Positions 26,361 to 35,970 of a stretch of 55,904 bases of DNA are shown one piece after another. How positions within the stretch are numbered: the stretch's first letter is position 1; every line of letters begins with the position of its first letter. The stretch comes from Planctomycetota bacterium (GTDB lineage Bacteria > Planctomycetota > UBA1135 > GCA-002686595). The notes under the pieces were generated by a model, which was not told where the DNA came from, did not search any database, and saw only the letters and a list, made by a program, of their open reading frames with translations. The stretch covers positions 1-55,904 of the forward strand of contig JABABA010000026.1 in the NCBI GenBank assembly GCA_014238415.1. The letters are read 5' to 3'. The position numbers and the translations under genes are program-made.

Positions 26361-28130
26361 ATGAAAACCACAGCAACCCTGCTTCTTGCGGCTCTGATTT
26401 CATCAGCAGCTATCGCCCAAACCCCCCTTCTGCCCGGCGCTCCTGACCGACGCCAAGTCTATCAAGACCAAGATGGGAACATCATTGCAATGGACAAGTC
26501 CGGCACCAAGGTGTTCGCGACCTGGGCCGAATTTCATCAGTCCCAGTTCTTCCTGGACCATGGAATGCGCTGCGGCTCCCATGACCGCTCCGTAAGCCCA
26601 GGTGGCTGGAACAACCCACCCCCGAGCGATTGCAGCAACACCCAGACCAACGCGCTCAGTGGATACGACCCGGGTGGTGGGGATACATTCAACATCCCCG
26701 TAGTTGTCCACATTCTGCACCGGAACAACGGTGTAGGCAACATCAGCGACGCACGTGTGTATAGCCAAATCGAAGTTCTCAACGAAGATTTCAACGCAAT
26801 CGGGGGATCTCCGGGAGCGCCTGGAACCAATGGAAAAATCGAATTCCATCTGGCAACCACAGATCCAAACGGAAATGCGACCAAGGGCATCAATCGCTAT
26901 GCAAGCAATGCATGGCACAACGACAAGGGCAGCTACTACAACCAAATTGGCTGGGACACGACCCGCTATCTGAACATCTATGTCAACAGCGCAGGCGGCA
27001 ACCTGGGCTATGCCTATCTGCCCAGCGGCGGCGGCGTTGTCGGGACAAACTATGATGGGGTCCGCATCTTCTACCAGGCCTTTGGCCGAAACTCTGGCTA
27101 TGCGCCCTACGACCAAGGTCGCACAGCAACCCATGAAGTTGGCCACTACTTTGGGCTCTACCACACTTTCCAGGGAGGCTGTCACAGCGGTAGCTGCTCA
27201 AGCAATGGTGATCTGATTTGTGATACCAACAGCGAGTCCAGTCCATTCTATGGCTGCGGTACTCGAACCACTTGCGGAAGCCCGGACCCGACTACGAACT
27301 ACATGGACTACAGCGAAGACCTGTGCATGTACCAATTCACTCCGATTCAGGTAAACCGAATGAGGTGTACGATCCTGAATTTTCGCCCCGACCTGGTAGC
27401 TGGAGGTGGCGGCGGAACCAACCCCCCCGATGCGGCAACTGGACCATCCCCCGTGCACGGCGCGACTGGGATCTCTACCACGCCCAGCTTGAGCTGGCAG
27501 GCCGCGGGAGGTGCTGACACCTATGACGTGTACTTCGGCACCAGTAGCAGTCTGAGCGCCTCTGATCTGGTGGGGAGTCAATCTCAGACCAGCTACAGCC
27601 CAGGTCTGCTTTCCAAAGCCTCCACCTACTTCTGGCGTGTGGATTCAGTAGGCCCAGGGGGCACAACCACCGGTTCTACCTGGTCCTTCACGACTGACGC
27701 TGGCAGCGGAGGATCAAATGACCTCCTTAGTGACGGCTTCGAGTCAGGGACCTTGAGCACGGGTTGGAGCACCACGGGCAATATTCAAGTCCACGGAAAT
27801 GCGGCCAATACCGGATCCTATGGCGTTCGCATGCGACGCTCGTCGAGCCTTGAACACGCAATCGACGCATCGGGGAAGACCAACATTGTCCTCTCATATG
27901 CCCGTGCTACCAGCGGCTACGATGGAGGAGAGTTTCTCACAGTTGATTGGTTCGATGGATCGAGTTGGACTGTCCTTGAGACCACCAATGCCACGGGATA
28001 CGCAACTCGCTCATTCAGCCTGGGTGCTGCAGCTGACGGCAATCCCAACCTGCGCATTCGCTTCAGCGGCAACGCTAACCGGAACAACGAACTTGGCCTG
28101 CTGGACGATGTTGTTGTGAGCGGAGATTAG
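26361..28130 (+). CDS. Secreted M43 (cytophagalysin/pappalysin) zinc metalloprotease
   Basis: 589-aa exported protease. Signal peptide (TATLLLAALISSAAIAQ); residues ~100-345 form the metzincin domain with the zinc site HEVGHYFGLYH (258-268) and the Met-turn NYMDYSED. Many Cys suggest disulfides (GGCHSGSCSSNG). Residues ~355-450 form a fibronectin-III-like domain (SPSLSWQAAGGADTYDVYFG-type sequence) and ~455-589 a C-terminal beta-sandwich beginning LLSDGFESGTLSTGW, probably for surface attachment, sorting or substrate binding. GGAGG upstream supports the ATG. No inhibitor or secretion partner gene is adjacent. It likely degrades extracellular protein. Confidence 0.95.
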   Translation: MKTTATLLLAALISSAAIAQTPLLPGAPDRRQVYQDQDGNIIAMDKSGTKVFATWAEFHQSQFFLDHGMRCGSHDRSVSPGGWNNPPPSDCSNTQTNALSGYDPGGGDTFNIPVVVHILHRNNGVGNISDARVYSQIEVLNEDFNAIGGSPGAPGTNGKIEFHLATTDPNGNATKGINRYASNAWHNDKGSYYNQIGWDTTRYLNIYVNSAGGNLGYAYLPSGGGVVGTNYDGVRIFYQAFGRNSGYAPYDQGRTATHEVGHYFGLYHTFQGGCHSGSCSSNGDLICDTNSESSPFYGCGTRTTCGSPDPTTNYMDYSEDLCMYQFTPIQVNRMRCTILNFRPDLVAGGGGGTNPPDAATGPSPVHGATGISTTPSLSWQAAGGADTYDVYFGTSSSLSASDLVGSQSQTSYSPGLLSKASTYFWRVDSVGPGGTTTGSTWSFTTDAGSGGSNDLLSDGFESGTLSTGWSTTGNIQVHGNAANTGSYGVRMRRSSSLEHAIDASGKTNIVLSYARATSGYDGGEFLTVDWFDGSSWTVLETTNATGYATRSFSLGAAADGNPNLRIRFSGNANRNNELGLLDDVVVSGD

Positions 28131-28148
28131 GTGCCTGAGAAGCCTGGC

Positions 28149-30407
28149 TTACTCAGTCATGCGCGCGGCCACAGGGGCCGGATCAAAACGATCGGCCCCT
28201 CCGCCGCGCGCATGCACATCTTCGCGAGAGTGAAGTTCGGACATGCGGGCACAGACCGCCTCTAGCCCTATCCGCTGTGCATGACTCCAAAGGCCCCCGC
28301 GGAAAGGGGCGAAGCCTGTACCGAAAACCGAGGCCAGATCCAGAGTGGATTCGTCTTTGACCACTTTCTCTTCCAAGCAACGGGCCGCCTCTCCGACCAT
28401 GGCATAGACCAGGCGATCGGTGATTTCCACATCGGGGAGACTGCTGGCCCACGATTCGGTCTGAAAGCTAGCCAGATCCTGCGCCACCGTACGCTTGCCC
28501 TTGCGATCTTCCGGCTTTGGATGATCGTAGAAGCCCTTGCCAGTCTTACGACCAAGACGCCGATCATCGCCCATCCCCGATAAACCGGGGCATGGTTCCA
28601 TGCGATCGCCATATCCCGCGTGCAAGCTCGCCGCCGCGTGCTGGGCAATGTCAAAGCCCACCTCATCGAGCAACACAAAGGGCCCCATGGGCATGCCGAA
28701 GTTCAACATCAAGCTGTCTACGCGCTCCACATCCGCACCACCAACGAACAGGCGAACGGCCTCGTCCAAGTAAGGACCAAGAATTCGATTGACCAGGAAG
28801 CCCGGCACATCACGGGTCACGACAGGCGTCTTGCCAAGAGCAATCGCCAGGGCGCAAGTACGGGTGATGGTCTCATCACTTGTCTCTTCCCCGCGCACAA
28901 CCTCCACCAGAGGCATGGCTTTGACAGGGTTGAAGAAGTGCATGCCCACCACACGCTCAGGGTAAGGCAAGTCCTTGGCTATGGCTGTTACACTCAGACT
29001 AGAAGTGTTCGTTGCCAGGATCGCATCATCAGCCAGTTGCTCGGCGAGTTCACCGAAGACGCTGGCCTTTACATGCAGTACCTCAGCCACTGCTTCGATG
29101 GCTATTTCCGATCGGGCCATTCCCAGCAGTCCTTCAACCCCCACCAGGTGATCGATCGCGGCGTTGGCAGCGTTAGGCTGCAGACGCTTTCGACGGCGGC
29201 GTTTCTCAACCTCCTTGCGGTGACTTGATATCGCCGTAGCCAGGGCCTTGCTGGAGAGATCCCCCAAACGCACGTTGACCCGGGCCAGAGCCAAGCTGGA
29301 CGCGATGCCCGCGCCCATGACACCGGCGCCCACCACGGTCGCATGATCCAGGCGCGCGGGCTCACTGCCATCGGCGCGCTTACCGAGTTTCTTGGCCGCC
29401 TCAGAAGCGAAGAAGATGCCCACCAGGCTCTTGCAGACGCTGCCCGTGGCCAGGGTTCCGATCGCCTTGGCCTCGCGCGCGGCCCAGGTGGAGCGTACCG
29501 CCCCAGGAGCCGAGAGCACCAGGTCCAGAGCCGCATAGGGCGCCGGATACTTGCCGTGAGCCTTGGAATCAACGCCCTCCAGAGCCTTGCTGCGAATAAT
29601 AGTCGTGGCTAAAGGATTGCGATCGATCAACCACTTCCAGATCCCACGGGAGAAGCGGCGGCAATTCTTGCGCCCCATGGCAATGTCGCTGGCCACACGC
29701 ACAAGGTCCTCCGCATGTACCAGGCGATCCACCAGACCTCTCTTCTTGGCCGGCTTCGCGGGCAACATTCGACCAGTCAAGATGCAATCAAGGGCTCCAG
29801 GAATTCCAATGCGCCGGGGCAGGCGATGTGTACCGCCCCACCCGGGCAGAATCCCCAACATGGTCTCAGGCAAGCCGATGCGAGAAGCCTTGTCGTCTAC
29901 CAACAAGATTCGGTCACAGGCCATGGAAAATTCAAAAGCTCCACCAGGAACCGGGCCGCCAACGGCCGCGATGGTGCGCGGTTTGAGCTGCTCCACCCGG
30001 TCAAACAGGGCATGCACGGCGATCACCGCCTGCTCCACCAGGATTGGATCGGTGATTTCTTGAATCGCCTCTACATCCGCGCCCGCCAAGAACTGTCCGG
30101 GGTGACGACCTGTAAACACGATCCCCTTGAGGGTCACATCGTCTTCGAGCTCGGTCAGGACCGCGTCCAAGTCCCGCAGCAAGGGCGCGTCGAAAATCGG
30201 AAAGGATCGATGGGGCGAATCGAAAGTCACGACGGCCAGGCCCGATTCAGGTCGCTCGACCCGAATACAGGTCCCGGGGTCGGGAGCGTCATCTGGCATG
30301 GGAAAGCCAATGGCTGAAGGTGTTGCTTTGAACTCGCTCGGCTCTTGCTCAGTGATCAACACGGTTTCCTCGGATTGCGGGACCTCTTGCGTGTTTGACT
30401 CTTCCAT
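28149..30407 (-). CDS. fadJ: Fatty-acid oxidation multifunctional enzyme: enoyl-CoA hydratase / 3-hydroxyacyl-CoA dehydrogenase
   Basis: 752-aa alpha subunit of a beta-oxidation complex. Residues ~45-230 are a crotonase domain with both catalytic glutamates (GGAFEF and LPETMLGILPG); ~355-540 hold the NAD-binding domain (VVGAGVMGAGIA) and the dehydrogenase signature MHFFNPVKAMPLVEV; ~540-735 the two C-terminal 3HCDH repeats. Size is slightly above E. coli FadJ (714 aa) because of an N-terminal acidic extension of about 40 residues (TQEVPQSEETVLITEQEPS). The ATG shares one base with the thiolase stop (TGATG), so the pair is translationally coupled and probably forms the FadJ/FadI complex. It ends 18 bp from the convergent protease. 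Confidence 0.95.
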   Translation of the reverse strand: MEESNTQEVPQSEETVLITEQEPSEFKATPSAIGFPMPDDAPDPGTCIRVERPESGLAVVTFDSPHRSFPIFDAPLLRDLDAVLTELEDDVTLKGIVFTGRHPGQFLAGADVEAIQEITDPILVEQAVIAVHALFDRVEQLKPRTIAAVGGPVPGGAFEFSMACDRILLVDDKASRIGLPETMLGILPGWGGTHRLPRRIGIPGALDCILTGRMLPAKPAKKRGLVDRLVHAEDLVRVASDIAMGRKNCRRFSRGIWKWLIDRNPLATTIIRSKALEGVDSKAHGKYPAPYAALDLVLSAPGAVRSTWAAREAKAIGTLATGSVCKSLVGIFFASEAAKKLGKRADGSEPARLDHATVVGAGVMGAGIASSLALARVNVRLGDLSSKALATAISSHRKEVEKRRRRKRLQPNAANAAIDHLVGVEGLLGMARSEIAIEAVAEVLHVKASVFGELAEQLADDAILATNTSSLSVTAIAKDLPYPERVVGMHFFNPVKAMPLVEVVRGEETSDETITRTCALAIALGKTPVVTRDVPGFLVNRILGPYLDEAVRLFVGGADVERVDSLMLNFGMPMGPFVLLDEVGFDIAQHAAASLHAGYGDRMEPCPGLSGMGDDRRLGRKTGKGFYDHPKPEDRKGKRTVAQDLASFQTESWASSLPDVEITDRLVYAMVGEAARCLEEKVVKDESTLDLASVFGTGFAPFRGGLWSHAQRIGLEAVCARMSELHSREDVHARGGGADRFDPAPVAARMTE

Positions 30408-31729
30408 CAGGCGGCGCTCCCATTGATACGTTCCAGCACCACGGCGCCACCCTGGCCACCTCCGATGCAGAGAGTTGCCAGGGCGAGGTTGTGATCACCC
30501 GCCGCCAATTCGTGGGCTGCGGTCAGGAGCAAGCGCCCCCCGGTAGCCCCCACCGGGTGCCCTAGAGCAACCGCCCCGCCGTTGGGATTCAGCTTGAGCG
30601 AGTCGATTTCACCCATGGCCGCATCCTGTCCAAAGTGTTCCCGGGCAAATTTATCACTGGCAAAGGCCTGCTTGCAGGCCAGAACCTGAGCAGCAAAGGC
30701 TTCATTGATCTCGATCACGTCCATGTCCTCGAGGGTGCAACCGGCCTGTTCCAGGGCCAGCTTGCTGGAAAACACAGGACCCAGACCCATGCGCGAAGGA
30801 TCGAGTCCCGCCCAGGCGTAGGACCTTATGCGCGCCAGAGGCTGAAGGCCCAACTCACTCGCCTTTTCTTCTGTGGTGATCAAGAGAGCACAAGCCCCAT
30901 CAGTGATACCGCAGGAGTTGCCAATCGTCACAACCCCATCGGGCTTTTCAAAATAAGGCCGCATGCGCATGAGAGCTTCCACGGTTTGATCATCACGGAT
31001 ACCATCGTCGTGCCGCACAAGGTCCGTGATGGGTTTGCGGCTCAAGGGGGCCATAGGAAGAATCTCCCTTTCAAATCGCCCCCGGTCCCGTGAGAGGCGA
31101 GCGCGATGATGGCTCTCCGTGGCATAGGTGTCGCAATCCTCCCGGGTCAAGCCAAAGTCACGCACCAGCACTTCGGCGGTCTGGCCCATCAATAGATTTG
31201 AGATTGGATCGCGTAAGCCCTCCAGCAGAGCAACCCGGGGCGCCAGCATGGACGGCCTGAAGGATGCAAGCGTTGACAAACGCGCAAACAAGGAACGCGC
31301 CTTCATCATGCGTTCAAAGAACCCTGTCAACTTACGGCCCATGATCAATGGATAAGCGCTCATGACTTCCACGCCAAGACACATGTAGAGCGAACCATTA
31401 CCAGCACGGATTTCTGTCACTGCCTGGGTAACCGCCTCAATACCGCTAGCGCAATTGCGGGCCACGGTGCGGGCAGGCACTTCCTGTGGAATCCCAGCGC
31501 GCAGAGCAATCACCCGAGAGAGGTTGGCCTGATCGTGGGGCGGCCCAACCGAACCGGTTATGACCTCATCGAGCTGCTCCCCCCGCACTCCTGTGCGGGC
31601 CAGGAGTTCCCGGGTAACAGCGGCACCCAGGTGCCCTGCGTCTTCCCCACGGAACTGACCTCCAGCCTTGATCCAGGGACTGCGCAGGCCAGCGGCGATA
31701 ACAATGGAAGAAGCGCTTGGTGCAATCAT
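30407..31729 (-). CDS. fadI: Acetyl-CoA C-acyltransferase (3-ketoacyl-CoA thiolase), FadI type
   Basis: 440-aa thiolase for the last step of beta-oxidation. Active-site residues are visible: nucleophile Cys93 (ARNCASGIEA), the histidine motif ALGHPVGATG and the second cysteine TLCIGGGQGG. The length and the ~40-residue basic insert (FFERMMKARSLFARLS) match FadI (about 436 aa) better than FadA (387 aa). First gene of the fadI-fadJ operon. It reads away from the TetR gene across a 197-bp gap holding a 19-bp palindrome, so fatty-acid-responsive repression is likely. Confidence 0.94.
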   Translation of the reverse strand: MIAPSASSIVIAAGLRSPWIKAGGQFRGEDAGHLGAAVTRELLARTGVRGEQLDEVITGSVGPPHDQANLSRVIALRAGIPQEVPARTVARNCASGIEAVTQAVTEIRAGNGSLYMCLGVEVMSAYPLIMGRKLTGFFERMMKARSLFARLSTLASFRPSMLAPRVALLEGLRDPISNLLMGQTAEVLVRDFGLTREDCDTYATESHHRARLSRDRGRFEREILPMAPLSRKPITDLVRHDDGIRDDQTVEALMRMRPYFEKPDGVVTIGNSCGITDGACALLITTEEKASELGLQPLARIRSYAWAGLDPSRMGLGPVFSSKLALEQAGCTLEDMDVIEINEAFAAQVLACKQAFASDKFAREHFGQDAAMGEIDSLKLNPNGGAVALGHPVGATGGRLLLTAAHELAAGDHNLALATLCIGGGQGGAVVLERINGSAA

Positions 31730-31849
31730 CAGTGGAGGCTCTTATTGGGGCATGGAAGCCGGGGGGGACTTCTGCTTGAGTCGGAATTATTCCTCAATCG
31801 GAGCCCCCAAACACCGGTTCAGCTCAAGGGACTCACCAGAGGCCCTAAA

Positions 31850-31868
31850 CAGTGATAACTTAACACTG
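31850..31868. promoter_or_regulatory. Putative TetR-family operator, 19-bp near-perfect palindrome
   Basis: CAGTGATAACTTAACACTG matches its own reverse complement at 8 of 9 base pairs around a central C. It lies 58 bp before the tetR ATG and 120 bp before the fadI ATG, where TetR-type lipid regulators usually bind. A second, shorter palindrome, GGAATTATTCC (31783-31793), is 53 bp upstream of fadI. Binding is inferred from location and symmetry. Confidence 0.55.
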
Positions 31869-31926
31869 GTAACCTCTTCGGTCCAGCCTGCCAAGAGCCG
31901 AAGAGAACATTCGAGATTCACTCCCC

Positions 31927-32544
31927 ATGCCCCGTAACGGAACCGACCTCAAGCCCCGCATCCTGCGCGAGGCGCGCAATGTGCTGCTGGAAGAGGGATA
32001 CACGGCCCTCTCCACCCGCCGTATCGCCCGAGGGGTGGGCTGCACCGCCGCATCGATCTATCTCTACTTCAAGAACAAGGATGCCCTCTTGCATGCCCTG
32101 ATCGACGAGGGTTTTGAGATCCTGCACGCACAGCTTGAGGCCGCGTCCCAGGGGGAATCACCACAGGATCACCTAAAAAATCTCTGCGCCGAATATGTGA
32201 GCTTCGCCAACTCCAACAGCGAGTACTACGAGGTGATGTTCCATCTCCATCCTAGCCAGATGGAGAGGTATCCCATCGACCGCTATCGAGTGCAAAGAAA
32301 CTATCTGTCTTTGCTCGGTGAGGCAGTAATGAAGAGTCGTCAGGACTCTTCTCCTTCACCCGAAGCAACACTGCGCGCAGCAACCCTGGTCTGGTCAACT
32401 TTACACGGTGCAGTCTCCCTCCACCTCGCCCGCCGCATCGACAAGTCCCTGCGCGGCCCCAACCACCTCGATGATGCGGTTCGCCTGGCGATGCGCGCTG
32501 TCGAGGTCTGTTCCCTTCCCTCTCAGCCTAGGGTCTCCTCATGA
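31927..32544 (+). CDS. TetR-family transcriptional regulator, probable fatty-acid-oxidation repressor
   Basis: 205-aa regulator. Residues ~10-57 form the TetR helix-turn-helix (LSTRRIARGVGCTAASIYLY followed by FKNKDALLHALI); the remaining helices form a ligand pocket that is variable in this family. Divergent from fadI-fadJ and coupled to fadE by a 4-bp ATGA overlap, it is placed like acyl-CoA-sensing regulators such as Bacillus FadR or Pseudomonas PsrA; this functional equivalence is inferred from context, not from sequence identity. The palindrome at 31850 is the likely site of action, giving autoregulation and control of both operons. Confidence 0.92.
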   Translation: MPRNGTDLKPRILREARNVLLEEGYTALSTRRIARGVGCTAASIYLYFKNKDALLHALIDEGFEILHAQLEAASQGESPQDHLKNLCAEYVSFANSNSEYYEVMFHLHPSQMERYPIDRYRVQRNYLSLLGEAVMKSRQDSSPSPEATLRAATLVWSTLHGAVSLHLARRIDKSLRGPNHLDDAVRLAMRAVEVCSLPSQPRVSS

Positions 32545-35006
32545 ATGGATTTTTCTGGTCCAATTGGCCACTTCTACTCCTCGTACCCATCGCCTTTGTC
32601 ACCCTTGGCTGGTTCGCCGCTCCGGCACCGGCATGGGCGATCTTTGGTTTGCTCGTGGCCGCTGGCATTCACACCGGCACATGGTGGCTAGGCGTTGTCG
32701 GCGCCGGCACGGCTATCTTGCTCTTGCCAACCCTGCGCACAATCCTGATCAGCGGCCCCCTGATGCGGATGATGAGCAAGCTCGGCTTTCTGCCCAAAGT
32801 ATCGGCGACCGAGAAAGAAGCCCTTGAAGCGGGCACGACCTGGGCCGACGCAGAGCTCTTCAGCGGCAAACCTGACTTCAAGCGCCTCTCCGAAGAGGAC
32901 TATCCCGACCTGACAGAGACTGAGCAGGCATTCATAGACGGCCCAGTGGAAACCGTCTGCCGTATGACTGATGACTGGCAGGTATGGCAGGACCGCGATC
33001 TCCCAGAGGAGGTCTGGGACTATCTGGCCAAAGAGGGCTTCTTCGGCCTGATCATCCCCAACGAGTACGGCGGTCACGGTTTCAGCGCCTCGGCCAACAG
33101 CGCGATTGTGTCCAAGCTCTCGTCCCGTTCCGGAACCCTGGGCATCACGGTCATGGTTCCCAACTCCCTGGGCCCCGCCGAGTTGCTGCACCACTACGGC
33201 ACCAAAGAACAAAAAGACGAGCTCTTGCCGCGTCTGGCTGATGGCCGGGAAATCCCGGCTTTTGCCCTGACCGAACCCGGAGCCGGCTCCGACGCAGGCT
33301 CGATCACCGCCTCAGGCGAAGTCTTCCGGGGCGAAGACGACGAACTCTACCTGCGCTTCAACTGGCGCAAACGCTACATCACCTTGGCAGCGGTCTCGAC
33401 CCTTCTGGGGCTGGCTTTCAAGATGCGCGACCCGGGGAACCTCCTGGGCAAGGGTGAGGACCTGGGCATCACCTGCGCTTTGATTCCCACCGATATCCCC
33501 GGCGTGGAGAAAGGAGAACGCCATGACCCAATGGGCGTGCCCTTCTACAACTGCCCCACTGAAGGGCACGACGTGGTCCTGCCTCTGAGCTGCGTGATCG
33601 GCGGTCAAAATGGAATCGGGCGCGGCTGGATCATGCTGATGGAATGCCTTGCAGCAGGACGCGGAATATCCCTGCCCGCTTCGGCGGTGGCCACCTGCAA
33701 GGCCGCTGCCCGCCTGGCCGGTGGCTACTCGGCCATACGCAAGCAGTTCGGTGTTTCGATCGGACGCTTCGGAGGTGTACAGGAACCCCTGGCGCGCATC
33801 GGTGGCTTTGCCTATTTGACCGAAGCCGCACGACGCTACACATGCGGCGCCCTGGACAAGGGAGCCAAACCAGCGGTGGTGACTGCAATCATGAAGTACA
33901 ACACCACCGAGCTTGCGCGCCAATCAATCAACGACGCCATGGATGTGCTCGGAGGAGCCGCGATCAGCCGCGGACCGCGCAACCTCCTGGCCCATGCCTA
34001 CATGGCAACTCCCATCAGCATCACTGTGGAAGGCGCCAATATCTTGACCCGCACTCTGGTGGTCTTCGGCCAAGGAGCGATCCGCTGTCACCCCCATGCC
34101 TGGTCGGAAGTAGAAGCCGCCGAGGCAGGTGACAGCCGGGCCTTTGACAAGGCCTTCTTCGGGCACATAGGGCACGTGGCGCGCAACTTCTGCCGCACTG
34201 TTGTCCTGGACTTGACAGGTGGCCGCTTGGGACGCTCTCCCGTCGACGGACCATGTGCAAGCTACTACAAGAAGCTGGATTGGGCCTCCGCTCGCTTCGC
34301 CATCCTTTCAGACCTGTCCATGGCCATGATCGGGGGCGATCTCAAGCGCCGGGAGGAGATCACCGGTCGTTTCGCCGACATCGTCTCCTGGATGTACCTG
34401 TTGCAGGCCACCCTCAGGCGCTTTGAGGCAGAGGGACGCCCCGCAGAGGATCTACCTTTCCTGCAGTGGTCCGCTGAGTACGGGCTGGCAAGGATCAACA
34501 ATGCCTTCGACGGGCTCTACGCCAACCTCAACCTGCCTCTGATCGGCTGGGCCCTGAAGGGCCCCTTACGCATCTGGTCGCATCTGGTGCCCATGGGATC
34601 AGCCCCTGCAGATCGCCTGGGCAGCAAGGTCGCCATGGCCCTGCAAAGCCCTGGACAGCAGCGGGACCGGATCACCTATGGCCTCTACATCCCCCAGGAC
34701 ACCACGGAGGCCGCTGGACGCATGGAGCACACCCTGGACCTGATTACCCGCGCTGACGAGGTGGCCCGCAAGATCAAGGATGCCATCAAAAAGCGCCGTC
34801 TACCGCGCCAGAAGCCCATTTCCCTGCTGGAAGAGGCCCAGGCAGCGGGGATTATTTCTTCCGAAGAAGTGCAACTGGCCATTGAGGCCGAGGCTGCGAG
34901 GGACGATACGATAGAAGTCGATTCGTTCACCTTGGAAGAGTACCTGCGCACCTCCGCACGGGCACACTCCGAACCGGATCGACAACAGGTGCCTCTGGCC
35001 TCCTAG
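32541..35006 (+). CDS. fadE: Acyl-CoA dehydrogenase, FadE type
   Basis: 821-aa enzyme for the first, FAD-dependent step of beta-oxidation. Two hydrophobic segments at ~5-30 and ~35-65 anchor it to the inner membrane, as in E. coli FadE (814 aa). Residues ~115-515 are the dehydrogenase domains (IIPNEYGGHGFSASANSAIV, FALTEPGAGSDAGS, TVEGANILTRTLVVFGQGA), and ~520-780 the FadE-specific C-terminal domain of unknown function (DUF1974-type). Start overlaps the TetR stop (ATGA), so it is coupled to its probable repressor. A 9-bp-stem hairpin follows the stop by 34 bp. Confidence 0.95.
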   Translation: MNGFFWSNWPLLLLVPIAFVTLGWFAAPAPAWAIFGLLVAAGIHTGTWWLGVVGAGTAILLLPTLRTILISGPLMRMMSKLGFLPKVSATEKEALEAGTTWADAELFSGKPDFKRLSEEDYPDLTETEQAFIDGPVETVCRMTDDWQVWQDRDLPEEVWDYLAKEGFFGLIIPNEYGGHGFSASANSAIVSKLSSRSGTLGITVMVPNSLGPAELLHHYGTKEQKDELLPRLADGREIPAFALTEPGAGSDAGSITASGEVFRGEDDELYLRFNWRKRYITLAAVSTLLGLAFKMRDPGNLLGKGEDLGITCALIPTDIPGVEKGERHDPMGVPFYNCPTEGHDVVLPLSCVIGGQNGIGRGWIMLMECLAAGRGISLPASAVATCKAAARLAGGYSAIRKQFGVSIGRFGGVQEPLARIGGFAYLTEAARRYTCGALDKGAKPAVVTAIMKYNTTELARQSINDAMDVLGGAAISRGPRNLLAHAYMATPISITVEGANILTRTLVVFGQGAIRCHPHAWSEVEAAEAGDSRAFDKAFFGHIGHVARNFCRTVVLDLTGGRLGRSPVDGPCASYYKKLDWASARFAILSDLSMAMIGGDLKRREEITGRFADIVSWMYLLQATLRRFEAEGRPAEDLPFLQWSAEYGLARINNAFDGLYANLNLPLIGWALKGPLRIWSHLVPMGSAPADRLGSKVAMALQSPGQQRDRITYGLYIPQDTTEAAGRMEHTLDLITRADEVARKIKDAIKKRRLPRQKPISLLEEAQAAGIISSEEVQLAIEAEAARDDTIEVDSFTLEEYLRTSARAHSEPDRQQVPLAS

Positions 35007-35040
35007 GCCCCCTACAAACCAGAGCCACTCACCACGTGCG

Positions 35041-35069
35041 CCCAGGGATTCCTTCACGTGATCCCTGGG
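35041..35069 (+). terminator. 9-bp inverted repeat after fadE
   Basis: CCCAGGGAT (35041-35049) and ATCCCTGGG (35061-35069) pair perfectly with an 11-nt loop that contains CACGTG. It lies between convergent fadE and the barrel lipoprotein gene; no U-tract. Nothing else is seen in the 238-bp gap 35007-35244. Confidence 0.55.
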
Positions 35070-35244
35070 ATGTCCTCTCTCTCTCTCGTGGGGCGGTTGT
35101 CCGAATGGATTGCCGCCCTGCACTCGTATCTGAGAATTGTGCCCCGCCCAGAAACCGAGGCACGAACCAGGCGCACACCAAGACCTGCGAGCCAGCACCG
35201 GCAAAGATGCCAGCCCGCTGATCAGATCAGGAATACCCCGAGGG

Positions 35245-35970
35245 CTACAGGTACCAGGTCAAGCCACCGAAGATCACGAGACCCTCGGGCCAGACTTCCA
35301 CATCGGCGGTCGCGTTGCCGAGGTTGGGAAAGGTCAGAGTATCCTCCCCTGGCGTCAAGGCAAATTCATAGAAGGCCCCCATGTCGAGGGACAGACCCTT
35401 CTTCAGCATGTAGGAAGCGCCTGCCACCACGCCAAGAGTCCAGTAGCTAGATCCCACGATGTTCACATCCTCGTTCGGAATCGCGCCCGGATAGTTCACA
35501 TCCACAGCGCCAAAATCCACCTCGGGAATGTAGCCAAGGTCCAGACCCACAAAGGGCTTCCAGCGTCCGCCGTCACCCTTGGGGCTCAGCCAGTAGCGAC
35601 CCGAAAGAAGAAAGTGGTTTGTAGTGAACGCATCAGCAGTCAACTCTGCCGAAAGAGGCGCGATCGGATCAGCGTCGAAGTTGCGCAACTCGTAGACCAG
35701 GCCCAAAGAAAAGTCATCGGTGATAAAGCGGTTGACCTTCAGGGCCGCCCCGTAGTTGGGCGTCAGGTCCGGATCGTCCGTGCCAGTCTCACCGGCCAGG
35801 ACTCCGCCGGTGCCCTCCGCTTCGATCTCGGCCCCATAGAAAGCCCAGCCGGTGGAAGTGCCGACGGTGGTTGAGCCTTTACCAATGCCGGCCCAGGGGT
35901 CGGTCAAGTCGGAGGCGCAGGAGGATAGGAAGAGAGCGCTGGTCAGGACCATATTCTTGAAAGTGATCAT
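35245..35970 (-). CDS. Outer-membrane beta-barrel lipoprotein, partner of lipase
   Basis: 241-aa exported protein: lipoprotein signal (LTSALFLSSCASD, Cys18) followed by strands of an outer-membrane barrel (LKVNRFITDDFSLGLVYELR, HFLLSGRYWLSP, WKPFVGLDLGYIPEV, LDMGAFYEFAL), ending in the aromatic residues GGLTWYL, the usual barrel-assembly C-terminus. OmpW/OmpA-barrel-like size. Its ATG overlaps the lipase stop (ATGA), so the two are made together. It could pass hydrophobic products of the lipase, as OmpW/FadL-type channels do; this is inference from context. Confidence 0.85.
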   Translation of the reverse strand: MITFKNMVLTSALFLSSCASDLTDPWAGIGKGSTTVGTSTGWAFYGAEIEAEGTGGVLAGETGTDDPDLTPNYGAALKVNRFITDDFSLGLVYELRNFDADPIAPLSAELTADAFTTNHFLLSGRYWLSPKGDGGRWKPFVGLDLGYIPEVDFGAVDVNYPGAIPNEDVNIVGSSYWTLGVVAGASYMLKKGLSLDMGAFYEFALTPGEDTLTFPNLGNATADVEVWPEGLVIFGGLTWYL

